Source: Faecalicatena contorta (GTDB lineage Bacteria; Bacillota; Clostridia; Lachnospirales; Lachnospiraceae). Taken from it: 64,000 nucleotides of DNA. Shown here piece after piece: positions 45,707 through 54,000 of the stretch (positions are counted from its first letter, which is position 1; the number at the start of each line of letters is the position of its first letter). The stretch is from positions 18,325-82,324 of the forward strand of contig NZ_JAFBIZ010000001.1 in assembly GCF_021531995.1 (NCBI RefSeq), given 5' to 3'. Made by a program: the position numbers and the translations under genes. Below the pieces are notes generated by a model. It did no database searches. It saw nothing but the letters and a program-made list of their open reading frames with translations, and was not told where the DNA came from.

Positions 45707-46687
45707 ATGAAATACCGACGTTCTATTGCAATCCTGACAGCCGTTTCGCTTCTCCTGTCCGGATGCAGTATCTCAAAAAAACAGGAAAACCAGACATATA
45801 CCGACACACTGTTCGATACCGTCATAAAAATACAGATTCTGGACTCTGTAGATACTGAGGTTCTGGAAGGATGTAAAGAATTATGTCAGAAATATGACAC
45901 TATGTTTTCCAATCGTAATGAAGACAGCGAAATTTCCAAAATTAACAATGCAAAAGGAAAGCCGGTGAAAGTATCGGAAGAAACCCTCACACTCATTGAA
46001 ACCGGCATATATTACAGTGAATTATCCGACGGTGCATTTGACATCACTATATCACCGGTCTCCCTGCTTTGGGATTTCAAATCCGCAAATCCTTCTGTCC
46101 CATCAGCAGACAAGATCGAAGAAGCCGTAAGCCATGTCAACTATCAGAACATCATAATAGAAGGCAATACTGTACAGCTGACAGATCCGCAGGCAGGTAT
46201 TGATGTCGGTGCACTCGCAAAGGGATATATCGCCGACTGTCTGAAAGAATATCTTCTGGAAGAAGGTGTGAAACACGCACTGATCAACCTTGGCGGAAAT
46301 GTGCTTGCCGTAGGAAGTAAAACAGATGGCTCTGACTATAATATCGGAATTCAGAAACCATTTGATGAAACCGGAGAACCCATTACAGCCGTAAAGATCT
46401 CAGATGAATCTGTTGTAACATCCGGCATCTATCAGCGCTATTTTGAGCAGGATCATACCCTCTATCATCACATACTGGATCCCAGGACCGGCTATCCGTG
46501 TGAAAATAATCTCTACAGTGTATCTATCATCACAGATTCGTCTCTGACCGCCGACGCCCTCAGTACCACCTGCTTTCTTCTCGGTTATGAAAAAGGCATG
46601 GAGCTGATCAATCAGCTGGATGATGTAGATGCTGTTTTTATTACAGATGATGAAAACATTCATTACTCTGATAACTTCCAGAACTGA
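45707..46687 (+). CDS. apbE: FAD:protein FMN transferase ApbE, lipoprotein
   Basis: ApbE moves FMN from FAD onto a threonine or serine of extracytoplasmic redox proteins such as RnfG and RnfD. The 326-residue precursor has a lipoprotein signal peptide ending LLLSGCSIS. Family motifs are TDTLFDTVIKIQ, DISPVSLLWDF-like ITISPVSLLWDFK, DVGALAKGYIAD (magnesium/FAD site), LINLGGNVLAVG and the late YHHILDPRTGYP. Potential substrates RnfD and RnfG are encoded 3-5 kb away. It is on the plus strand, divergent from the NusG-II/Gx pair. Confidence 0.95.
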   Translation: MKYRRSIAILTAVSLLLSGCSISKKQENQTYTDTLFDTVIKIQILDSVDTEVLEGCKELCQKYDTMFSNRNEDSEISKINNAKGKPVKVSEETLTLIETGIYYSELSDGAFDITISPVSLLWDFKSANPSVPSADKIEEAVSHVNYQNIIIEGNTVQLTDPQAGIDVGALAKGYIADCLKEYLLEEGVKHALINLGGNVLAVGSKTDGSDYNIGIQKPFDETGEPITAVKISDESVVTSGIYQRYFEQDHTLYHHILDPRTGYPCENNLYSVSIITDSSLTADALSTTCFLLGYEKGMELINQLDDVDAVFITDDENIHYSDNFQN

Positions 46688-46696
46688 AATACAATT

Positions 46697-46746
46697 AAAA
46701 AGCAGGGACCGTTGAAACTCAATCCATTTCAACAGTCCCATTTTTA
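46697..46746. terminator. Bidirectional terminator between apbE and the dispanin-like gene
   Basis: GGGAC-CG-TTGAAA pairs with TTTCAA-CA-GTCCC, flanked by A and T runs, serving convergent genes. The plan repeats that of the terminator at 30478-30516. Confidence 0.88.
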
Positions 46747-46781
46747 TTGCTCTTTTTCTGAAGTTATTCCTTTCGGAATTC

Positions 46782-47147
46782 TTACATTCCACTTATAATT
46801 GCTGCTCCGAAAATGCATGCAAATACGAAATAAACACCAATAACAACTGCCATAATGATCAGATTAGCACGACAGTAATTTCTTCTGTTCACATTCCCGG
46901 TTTTACTGAATGCCCATACGAAATACAGAATGATTCCCGCACAGGGAATAAATGATGCAAGAATTGTCAGTACCCAGTCTCCCATTGACATCGGGCTGGT
47001 GTCCATCGTTGGTTGAGGAGCTGACATATTACCACCATTATTGTAATTATAATTAAAATTATCCTGATACCCGTTCGGATTATTCTGATATCCTCCCTGG
47101 TTATCCTGATATCCCTGATTCGTCTGCATATCATTATATTCATCCAT
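46782..47147 (-). CDS. CD225/dispanin-like two-helix membrane protein with Asn/Gln/Tyr-rich head
   Basis: A 121-residue protein. The first 55 residues are low complexity, with near-repeats such as NQGGYQNNPNGYQDN. Two membrane segments follow (VLTILASFIPCAGIILYFVWAF and LIIMAVVIGVYFVFACIFGA), separated by a loop reading SKTGNVNRRNYCRANL, as in bacterial CD225/DUF4190-like proteins. GAGGGA precedes the chosen ATG. It lies 64 bases after the DUF2752 gene at the end of the rnf transcript. Function is unknown. The basic, cysteine-containing loop may face the cytoplasm. Confidence 0.72.
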   Translation of the reverse strand: MDEYNDMQTNQGYQDNQGGYQNNPNGYQDNFNYNYNNGGNMSAPQPTMDTSPMSMGDWVLTILASFIPCAGIILYFVWAFSKTGNVNRRNYCRANLIIMAVVIGVYFVFACIFGAAIISGM

Positions 47148-47211
47148 TGTAAAGTTCCCTCCTTCGTCCATTCCTGCCTGTTATTCTACCATAGAAACTT
47201 TTGTTCCGCAA

Positions 47212-47685
47212 TCAGATTTCCTGTATTCCTGTAATGGTCTCTCTAAAAAGTCGGAACAGATTCTGGTAATAATAACTCATCGGCGGCTCCCCCGGGAAAT
47301 AACACATCATCCGCCAGATATAGAACACAATCATACCAACAAATAACAGAATTAATAAACACTTCAGATATGTCTCCTTATTCCATTGAAGAATATACCT
47401 GTTCCATAAAAACAGAATAAGATATCCAATCACAGCGTAGATAAAAGGATGCATCTTCCACGCACCCACAAAGTCCAGATGCAATAAACATATTCCCGCT
47501 CTCGTCAGTCCGCACGCCGGACATGGATAACCTGTAATCCAGACCATAGGACACATGCTATGGAGCAATAACTTCAGACATACAAAATAGGCGATTATGA
47601 TTATAACCGCCCATTTTAAATCTTTCACATCACGCTTCAAACGCATATATGCATCACTGATTACCTGATGAAAAGTATTTCTCAT
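47212..47685 (-). CDS. DUF2752 membrane protein
   Basis: A 157-residue protein with three or four membrane segments. It contains the family hallmark GYPCPACGLTRAGICLLHLD, in which a CPxCGxT motif sits at the start of a helix near residue 55, and a conserved MHPFIYAVIG. It begins 14 bases after the rnfB stop; an upstream in-frame extension would overlap rnfB and lacks support. The cysteine pair suggests metal or redox chemistry but no function is established. It is followed by a dispanin-like gene, with which DUF2752 genes are often paired. Confidence 0.85.
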   Translation of the reverse strand: MRNTFHQVISDAYMRLKRDVKDLKWAVIIIIAYFVCLKLLLHSMCPMVWITGYPCPACGLTRAGICLLHLDFVGAWKMHPFIYAVIGYLILFLWNRYILQWNKETYLKCLLILLFVGMIVFYIWRMMCYFPGEPPMSYYYQNLFRLFRETITGIQEI

Positions 47686-47699
47686 ATCCGTATCCCATC

Positions 47700-48491
47700 C
47701 TAAAGAATGATCTTCTTTGGACATTTTTCTGCACAAGCACCACAGTTTGTACACTTCTCCGGATCGATATGTGCAACGTTTCCTTCTACCTTAACTGCTT
47801 CAAACTGGCAGACTTTCTCACACATCTTACATCCGATACATCCGACAGAACAAGCCTGCATTACAGCTTTACCTTTATCTCTTGAGCTGCACTGTACCAG
47901 ATGCTTCTGTTCATACGGAACCAGCTCGATCAGTTTCTTCGGACATACCGCAATACATTTTCCACATGCTTTACATGCTTCTTTGTCCACTACAGCAACA
48001 CCGTCTACAATATGAATAGCATCAAACGGACATGCTTTCACACAGCTGCCTTCTCCGAGGCATCCGTAATTACATGCTTTCGGTCCGCCATCCTGCATCA
48101 TATTGACCATTGTACAGTCTTTCAGACCATGATATTCATATTCCTGCTTTGCTTTATCACAGGTTCCGGCACATTTTACAAAAGCCACCTGATGAACCTG
48201 TTCTCCTGCAGCAATTCCCATGATTTCTCCAACTTTTGCCGCAACCGGAGCTCCGCCGACCGGACATCCGCCCACTTCAGCTTCTCCCTTTACGATCGCA
48301 GCGGCAAGTCCAGAACAACCGGCATAGCCACAACCACCACAATTGTTTCCCGGAAGTACTCCGAGAATTGCTTCTTCTCTCTCATCTACTTCTACTGCAA
48401 ATTTCTTACCAGCGATTCCGAGGAACACACCAATGAATAACCCGGTGCCGCCTACAATTACCGCAGCAAGAATAATTCCTGTAACACTCAT
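47700..48491 (-). CDS. rnfB: Rnf complex subunit RnfB
   Basis: RnfB takes electrons from ferredoxin and passes them into the Rnf membrane complex. The 263-residue protein has an N-terminal membrane helix (VTGIILAAVIVGGTGLFIGV). A four-cysteine domain follows (NNCGGCGYAGCSGLA...GGCPVGG). Further cysteine clusters include KACGKCIAVCPKKLI, CIGCKMCEKVC and KCTNCGACAEKCPKK, giving several 4Fe-4S sites. AGAGGAGG precedes the ATG. It is the last gene of rnfCDGEAB. Confidence 0.97.
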   Translation of the reverse strand: MSVTGIILAAVIVGGTGLFIGVFLGIAGKKFAVEVDEREEAILGVLPGNNCGGCGYAGCSGLAAAIVKGEAEVGGCPVGGAPVAAKVGEIMGIAAGEQVHQVAFVKCAGTCDKAKQEYEYHGLKDCTMVNMMQDGGPKACNYGCLGEGSCVKACPFDAIHIVDGVAVVDKEACKACGKCIAVCPKKLIELVPYEQKHLVQCSSRDKGKAVMQACSVGCIGCKMCEKVCQFEAVKVEGNVAHIDPEKCTNCGACAEKCPKKIIL

Positions 48492-48505
48492 TGTTATGCC
48501 TCCTC

Positions 48506-49081
48506 TTATAATAATCCTGAGAATCCACAGAATGCGATCGCCATCAGACAAGCTGTAATCAGAACGATCGGAGTTCCCTGGAAGGATTCTGAAATGTCAT
48601 TATACTCAATCTTCTCACGAATTCCTGCCATGATCACAATTGCGATCAGGAATCCGACAGATGTACCAACTCCATTGATTACACCCTCAAGAAGTGTATA
48701 TTCCTTCTGTACGTTCGTAAGTGCTACACCAAGAACTGCACAGTTGGTTGTAATCAGTGGAAGATATACTCCCAGTGCATTATACAATGGCGGCATCGCT
48801 TTTTTCAGGAACATCTCTACGAACTGTACCAGTGCAGCAATGATCAGAATGAAAACAATCGTCTGCAGATACTCGAATCCAAGCGGTGTCAGAATAAATT
48901 TATAAATCAAACCTGTTACAAATGAAGCAATTGTGATAACGAATACAACCGCGCCACCCATTCCGGCAGCAGTGTCTACCTTCTTGGAAACACCAAGGAA
49001 CGGACAGATTCCCAGGAACTGGCTGAGTACGACGTTATTCACAAGAGCGGAACCAATTGCAATAATCAATAATTCTTTCAT
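48506..49081 (-). CDS. rnfA: Rnf complex subunit RnfA
   Basis: RnfA is a six-helix membrane subunit that, with RnfE, is believed to hold a membrane-embedded Fe-S cluster and form the ion path. The 191-residue protein opens LLIIAIGSALVNNVVLSQFL, followed by GICPFLGVSKKVDTAAGMGG. The second half has YLPLITTNCAVLGVALTNVQ. The two cysteine-bearing half-helices (ICPF and NCAV) match the family. It lies between rnfE and rnfB with 14-base gaps. Confidence 0.97.
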   Translation of the reverse strand: MKELLIIAIGSALVNNVVLSQFLGICPFLGVSKKVDTAAGMGGAVVFVITIASFVTGLIYKFILTPLGFEYLQTIVFILIIAALVQFVEMFLKKAMPPLYNALGVYLPLITTNCAVLGVALTNVQKEYTLLEGVINGVGTSVGFLIAIVIMAGIREKIEYNDISESFQGTPIVLITACLMAIAFCGFSGLL

Positions 49082-49094
49082 CTATGTACTCCTC

Positions 49095-49814
49095 CTACTT
49101 TTCATTTCCCGTTGGGAACACTTTGCCTTCACATCCGCCGCAGGATGCACAATCTGTTCCGCATCCCTGAGGTGGAGCAATCTTCTTGCCCTTCTTCTCT
49201 GCATTTTTACGAATCTTATTCATAGCAGCCACAAGGAATGCCAGAACAAGGAATGCTCCCGGAGGAAGAATAAAGATTGTAACCGGAACATATCCGCCCA
49301 CACCTGCAGCTGTATCTGCAAGCGGAAGAATCTGTGCTCCAAAAACTGCGCCGGTACCGATCAGCTCACGAACGATACCGATACAGGTAAGTCCGAATGT
49401 AAATCCAAGCCCCATACCGATTCCATCAAAGATAGACGGAATCACCGGATTCTTAGACGCATAACTTTCTGCACGTCCAAGAATAATACAGTTAACTACG
49501 ATCAAGGGAATATAGATTCCCAGTGAATCATACAGACTTGGAACGAAACCTTCCAGAAGGAACTGTACAATTGTAACGAAAGATGCTACGACTACGATGA
49601 ATGCCGGCATTCTGACAGAATCCGGAATAATCTTACGCAGCATGGAAATCAACATGTTGGACAGCACAAGTACGACCGTTGTAGAAAGGCCCATACCTAC
49701 ACCATTCATGGCGGATGTTGTTACCGCCAGGGTCGGACACATACCTAACATCAAAACGAAGGTAGGATTTTCTTTGATCAGACCGTTATATACTCTTTCA
49801 GTACATTTATTCAT
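49095..49814 (-). CDS. rnfE: Rnf complex subunit RnfE
   Basis: RnfE is the inverted-topology partner of RnfA. The 239-residue protein has six membrane segments. Family segments are ERVYNGLIKENPTFVLMLGM, CPTLAVTTSAMNGVGMGL, YIPLIVVNCIILGRAESYAS and GTGAVFGAQILPLADT. The C-terminus carries an extra cytoplasmic tail with four cysteines (PPQGCGTDCASCGGCEGKVF), often seen in clostridial RnfE. That tail could bind a metal or cluster. Confidence 0.96.
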   Translation of the reverse strand: MNKCTERVYNGLIKENPTFVLMLGMCPTLAVTTSAMNGVGMGLSTTVVLVLSNMLISMLRKIIPDSVRMPAFIVVVASFVTIVQFLLEGFVPSLYDSLGIYIPLIVVNCIILGRAESYASKNPVIPSIFDGIGMGLGFTFGLTCIGIVRELIGTGAVFGAQILPLADTAAGVGGYVPVTIFILPPGAFLVLAFLVAAMNKIRKNAEKKGKKIAPPQGCGTDCASCGGCEGKVFPTGNEK

Positions 49815-49827
49815 CTCTAACTACCTC

Positions 49828-50409
49828 CTATTGAAATGCATTCTGGTAATAACCGAGAGCCGCATTGACAGCACCGGTTACTGCTCTTGATGTAATCGTT
49901 GCACCACTTAACGCATCGATCGGTTCCCCGTCACCGCCGTCTTTGGATACTACGAATTTTTCTGCCTGTTTTCCTTCATACTGACCATAGAACGCAGGCT
50001 CTGTCGCTTTCATTCCAAGTCCGGCAGTCTCACTGATGGACAGAATGGAAACTCCGTTCACCGTACCATCTGCTGTGATACCAACTGTAATCTGAATGCT
50101 TCCTCCAAATCCGTCCTTATCGGTCGTTGTGATAACATATCCCTCTTCACCAACGATACATACTTCATCAATTGTTGCGTTTACACCCATATCGGTGATT
50201 GCTTTATCAGCAGCAGCCTGATCAACCTCTGTCGCTTCAAATTCCTCCAGATCCGCCTCCGGAAATACAGCCTGCCATGCTTCTTTTTTCGCACTTTCCT
50301 GTACCTGCGCAATCGGCTCTTTTGTAATCTCATATACAACACCGAGTGCAAGACCTGCTATCAAAGTAATCATTGTAAGGATCAATGTATTTTTTACAAT
50401 TTTATTCAT
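49828..50409 (-). CDS. rnfG: Rnf complex subunit RnfG (flavoprotein)
   Basis: RnfG is a membrane-anchored extracytoplasmic flavoprotein. The 193-residue protein has one N-terminal helix (LILTMITLIAGLALGVVY) and an FMN-binding domain. The segment DALSGATITSRAV (Thr171) is the expected site of covalent FMN attachment by ApbE, and SISETAGLGMKA is the second conserved motif. Its ATG overlaps the rnfD stop by one base (TAATG). Confidence 0.97.
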   Translation of the reverse strand: MNKIVKNTLILTMITLIAGLALGVVYEITKEPIAQVQESAKKEAWQAVFPEADLEEFEATEVDQAAADKAITDMGVNATIDEVCIVGEEGYVITTTDKDGFGGSIQITVGITADGTVNGVSILSISETAGLGMKATEPAFYGQYEGKQAEKFVVSKDGGDGEPIDALSGATITSRAVTGAVNAALGYYQNAFQ

Positions 50410-51359
50410 TATTTCTCTCCTCCTTTACCGAATGGTTTTGGAAGAGTAACCTTCTCGATCAATGGAACCAAAAGGTTACTGATGATGATCGCATAGGAAA
50501 CTCCTTCTGCGGAAGCACCAAAGAGACGGAACAGTCCAGTCAGGACACCAAGCAGGACACCATATACATACTGACCTTTCTTCGTGATCGGTGATGTAAC
50601 ATAATCCGTAGCCATAAACCATGCACCGAGCATCAGACCACCTCCGCACAGATGCGCTGTAATATACTGTGGATCAAAGAATCCAATCTCCGGATTTGCA
50701 AAATGTCCAAAGATACCGATAAAGATCACAAATGATACAATGTATGTTCCTGGAATTCGAAGATCTATGATTCCAAGCAGAATCAGGAGAATCGCACCAA
50801 TAATAATTGCAATCACAGATGTCTCTCCAATCGTTCCTGGAATTGTTCCAATCAGCATATCCATACTGTTTACAGCCTCTCCGCTCTTCAATACAGCAAG
50901 AGGAGTCGGACCTGTCACTCCATCATATACAAATGTTGTCATCTGACTCGTAAACGAAATCAAAAGGAAACATCTTGCACCAAGAGCCGGGTTCATAAAG
51001 TTCTGCCCCAATCCGCCAAACAGCTGTTTTACGATCAGGATTGCAAAAATACTTCCAAGAGCGCCCATCCACCATGGTGCTGTAGGAGGCATATTGAGAC
51101 CGAGCAGTAATCCTGTAACGACTGCACTCCAGTCTCCGATCGTAACTTTTTTATGCATCAGTTTTTCATATATGTACTCTGTCAGAACTGCTGTTACCGT
51201 TGTCGTAATCAACATTACAAGTGCCGGCAGTTTAAAGTTCCATACACCAAACAAAGCAGCAGGCAACAGCGCAACTGTTACCATTAACATAATGTTGCTT
51301 GTGGTAGCTTTGGAACGTATATGTGGTGAAGATGACATTTTTAAATTGTTCTCACTCAC
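50409..51359 (-). CDS. rnfD: Rnf complex subunit RnfD (flavoprotein)
   Basis: RnfD is a polytopic subunit homologous to NqrB that carries FMN bound to a threonine. The 316-residue protein has about nine membrane segments. Family motifs are LLLGLNMPPTAPWWMGALGS, FNPALGARCF-like FMNPALGARCFLLISF, and YDGVTGPTPLAVL, in which Thr152 is the predicted FMN site. Near the C-terminus GVLTGLFRLFGASAEGVSYA is typical. It lies between rnfC and rnfG. Confidence 0.97.
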   Translation of the reverse strand: MSENNLKMSSSPHIRSKATTSNIMLMVTVALLPAALFGVWNFKLPALVMLITTTVTAVLTEYIYEKLMHKKVTIGDWSAVVTGLLLGLNMPPTAPWWMGALGSIFAILIVKQLFGGLGQNFMNPALGARCFLLISFTSQMTTFVYDGVTGPTPLAVLKSGEAVNSMDMLIGTIPGTIGETSVIAIIIGAILLILLGIIDLRIPGTYIVSFVIFIGIFGHFANPEIGFFDPQYITAHLCGGGLMLGAWFMATDYVTSPITKKGQYVYGVLLGVLTGLFRLFGASAEGVSYAIIISNLLVPLIEKVTLPKPFGKGGEK

Positions 51360-51386
51360 GTTTGTTCACCTCTTCTTCTTTCTGAT

Positions 51387-52709
51387 TTATTTTTTCTTCT
51401 TGCGGTTTGCTAAAGCAATCTTTCTCATAGATCCAATCGCCTGTTTCAGTGGACGCTTCGCAGGACAGACAAAACTACAAGAACCACATTCCATACATTC
51501 CAGTCCTTCATGTGCTGTAAATGTGGCCTCATCCTGACGTTCTGCATAATCAGCAAGTCTTGACGGAATCAGACGACTTGGACATGCATCCACACAACGT
51601 CCACAGTTAATACATGCGGAAGGCTCAAACTTCGCAACTTCATCCTTCGTAAATCCAAGAATAGAAGAAGATGTCTTGGTTACCGGAACATCAAGCGTAA
51701 ACATAGAGAATCCCATCATCGGTCCACCGGAGATCAATTTTTCCGGTTCCGTCTTAAATCCGCCTGCCGCTTCCACCAGTTCCTGCTGATTGATACCAAA
51801 CGGAACTCTGAAGTTCCCCGGTTCTGCTACTGCGTCGCCACTTACAGTAACGACACGCTCCATAGATGGTTTTCCTTCTGCCACTGCCTGATAGATACTG
51901 ACCAGCGTAGCTACGTTGTCAACTACGCATCCTGCATCTGCCGGAAGCATCGCAGAATTAATCGCTCTTCCGGTTGTAGCATAAATCAGCTGACGCTCAC
52001 CACCCTGCGGATACTTCGTCTTAAGTGCAAGCACCTCCATACGTGGTTCGTCTTTCGTAAGCTCTTTTAACTTTTCAATACAATCCGGCTTATTGTCCTC
52101 TACACCAAACAGACCCTTCGCATTATCAAACAGCTTCAGAACAATCTTCATTCCGCCGACCAGCTTCTCCGGGGTCTCCATGATCGTTCTGTAATCCGCG
52201 GTAATATAAGGTTCACATTCCGCACAGTTTGCAATGATATAATCAATCTTATCCGGTTCTTTCGGTGACAGCTTCACTCTTGTCGGGAAACCTGCGCCAC
52301 CCATACCGACAACGCCGGCATTCCCAATTGCATTCAGGATCTCTTCCTTGCTCATCTCCTCCAGCGGTTTTACTGCCGGATATTCTACTTCCTGATATTC
52401 CCCATCATTTTCAATTACAATACTGTTTACAGTTCCCCCTGTTGGATTCAGATGTGGTGCAATTGCTTTGACCTTACCAGAAACTGACGCATAAATAGGT
52501 GCGGACACAAATCCTCCGGCTTCAGCGATCATCTGGCCCTTCAAAACATGATCGCCAACAGCTACTACCGGTGCTGCAGGAGCGCCGATGTGCTGGGACA
52601 TTGGATATACCAGATCGCCCTTGGGTTTTACGTCGACAATCGCCTTATCTTTTGCCAGGCTCTTGCCGTCATCCGGGTGAATGCCACCCTTAAATGTTAA
52701 CAATGCCAT
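51387..52709 (-). CDS. rnfC: Rnf complex subunit RnfC
   Basis: RnfC is the peripheral NADH-binding subunit that completes ferredoxin:NAD oxidoreduction. The 440-residue protein has an N-terminal barrel-sandwich domain and the NADH/FMN site GVVGMGGAGFPTRVKLSP with NCAECEPYITADY. Two 4Fe-4S motifs follow near the C-terminus, CINCGRCVDACPSRLIPS and CMECGSCSFVCPAKRPL. The ATG used has a purine-rich AAGGAAGG site; 34 upstream in-frame codons have no site. It heads rnfCDGEAB. I could not place a convincing promoter in the 187 bases upstream. Confidence 0.97.
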   Translation of the reverse strand: MALLTFKGGIHPDDGKSLAKDKAIVDVKPKGDLVYPMSQHIGAPAAPVVAVGDHVLKGQMIAEAGGFVSAPIYASVSGKVKAIAPHLNPTGGTVNSIVIENDGEYQEVEYPAVKPLEEMSKEEILNAIGNAGVVGMGGAGFPTRVKLSPKEPDKIDYIIANCAECEPYITADYRTIMETPEKLVGGMKIVLKLFDNAKGLFGVEDNKPDCIEKLKELTKDEPRMEVLALKTKYPQGGERQLIYATTGRAINSAMLPADAGCVVDNVATLVSIYQAVAEGKPSMERVVTVSGDAVAEPGNFRVPFGINQQELVEAAGGFKTEPEKLISGGPMMGFSMFTLDVPVTKTSSSILGFTKDEVAKFEPSACINCGRCVDACPSRLIPSRLADYAERQDEATFTAHEGLECMECGSCSFVCPAKRPLKQAIGSMRKIALANRKKKK

Positions 52710-52830
52710 CCTTTTTTCCTTCCTTCCTTTTTTCTCTTTATATACTATACAAGAATTCCTCCTGATTATCCAGTAGATACGGACAAATCCTTTGTATATT
52801 TCAAAAAACATCTTGTCGATTTTTTAACAT

Positions 52831-52860
52831 AGAAAAGATAGAGGCACAGTGCCTCTATCT
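52831..52860 (-). terminator. Terminator after the S1-domain gene
   Basis: GATAGAGGCA and TGCCTCTATC form a perfect 10-bp stem with a 3-base loop, followed on the minus strand by TTTTC, 37 bases after the gene. It separates the ispH-S1 transcript from rnf. Confidence 0.85.
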
Positions 52861-52896
52861 CATAATAATCGGTATTCAAAGTTTGCTTTCTGATAA

Positions 52897-54000
52897 TTAT
52901 TCAGCAGCACTTTCATCCACACCTTCTGTCTCCGCTTTCTCTTCAGCAATCGGCTCAAGAGCTTTCATACTCAAACTGATCTTCTTTTCAGCTTCATTCA
53001 GATCAACAATCTTTGCAGTGATCTCCTGTCCTACTGACAGAACATCTGACGGTTTTTCAACATGTGCTCTGGAAATCTGAGAAACATGAAGAAGTGCATC
53101 TACACCCGGTGCCAGTTCTACAAATGCACCAAAATCCGTCATTCTTGCAACTTTTCCCGTAATCACAGTTCCAACAGCATAATCTGCTGCTGCATTTGCC
53201 CATGGATTTGTCTCAGGGAATTTCAAACTTAATGCGATCTTTGTCTCATGAATATCCTTGATCATGACTTCAACTTTCTCGCCTACCTGGAATACTTTCT
53301 TAGGATTTTCCACACGTCCCCAGGACATTTCAGATATATGAAGAAGTCCGTCAACACCGCCAAGATCAATGAATGCACCGAAATCTGTCACATTCTTAAC
53401 AGTTCCTTCCATTCTGTCGCCAACCTGGATCTTCTCAAACAATTCTTTCTGCTTTTCTGCACGTTCAGCAACCAGAAGCTGTCTTCTGTCACCAATCACG
53501 CGGTTTCTTCTAGGATTAAATTCACTGATCACAAATTCAATCTCCTGATCCTGATATTTACTCAGGTCTTTTTCATAAGTATCAGACACAAGACTTGCAG
53601 GGATAAATACTCTTGCTTCATCAACCACTACGCTTAATCCTCCGCCAAGGATCTGAGCGACCGGAGCTTTCAATACTTCATGATTCTCAAAAGCTTCTTT
53701 TAATCTTTCATTTCCTTTTTCAGCAGCCAGTCTCTTATATGTCAGCAGAACCTGACCTTCTCCGTCATTCACCTTTAATACTTTTGCGGACATCTTGTCA
53801 CCAACAGAAACCATTGCTGTAAGATCGGCGTTTGTTTCATTGGTGTACTCGCTTCTTGTAATGATACCGTCTGCCTTGTAGCCTATATTCAAGATGATCT
53901 CGTCAGGTTTTACATCAATGACTGTACCATCTACAACCTCTCCGTTTCTAATTGTTTTAAATGAATCTTCCAACATTTGTTCAAAAGTTAATTCTGACAT
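52897..54000 (-). CDS. S1 RNA-binding domain protein (ribosomal protein S1-like)
   Basis: A 367-residue protein with four S1 domains. Clear repeats are VVDGTVIDVKPDEIILNIGY, EGTVKNVTDFGAFIDLGGVD plus GLLHISEMSW, and VITGKVARMTDFGAFVELAP plus ALLHVSQIS; the second domain (APVAQILGGGLSVVVDEARV) is more diverged. The acidic C-terminus is short. It is close to the four-domain S1 homologues of clostridia. Whether it functions as a true S1 is not settled. The ATG has GAGGAGG nine bases upstream and lies inside the end of ispH, overlapping by 20 bases in another frame. In some clostridia the two are fused. Confidence 0.92.
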   Translation of the reverse strand: MSELTFEQMLEDSFKTIRNGEVVDGTVIDVKPDEIILNIGYKADGIITRSEYTNETNADLTAMVSVGDKMSAKVLKVNDGEGQVLLTYKRLAAEKGNERLKEAFENHEVLKAPVAQILGGGLSVVVDEARVFIPASLVSDTYEKDLSKYQDQEIEFVISEFNPRRNRVIGDRRQLLVAERAEKQKELFEKIQVGDRMEGTVKNVTDFGAFIDLGGVDGLLHISEMSWGRVENPKKVFQVGEKVEVMIKDIHETKIALSLKFPETNPWANAAADYAVGTVITGKVARMTDFGAFVELAPGVDALLHVSQISRAHVEKPSDVLSVGQEITAKIVDLNEAEKKISLSMKALEPIAEEKAETEGVDESAAE

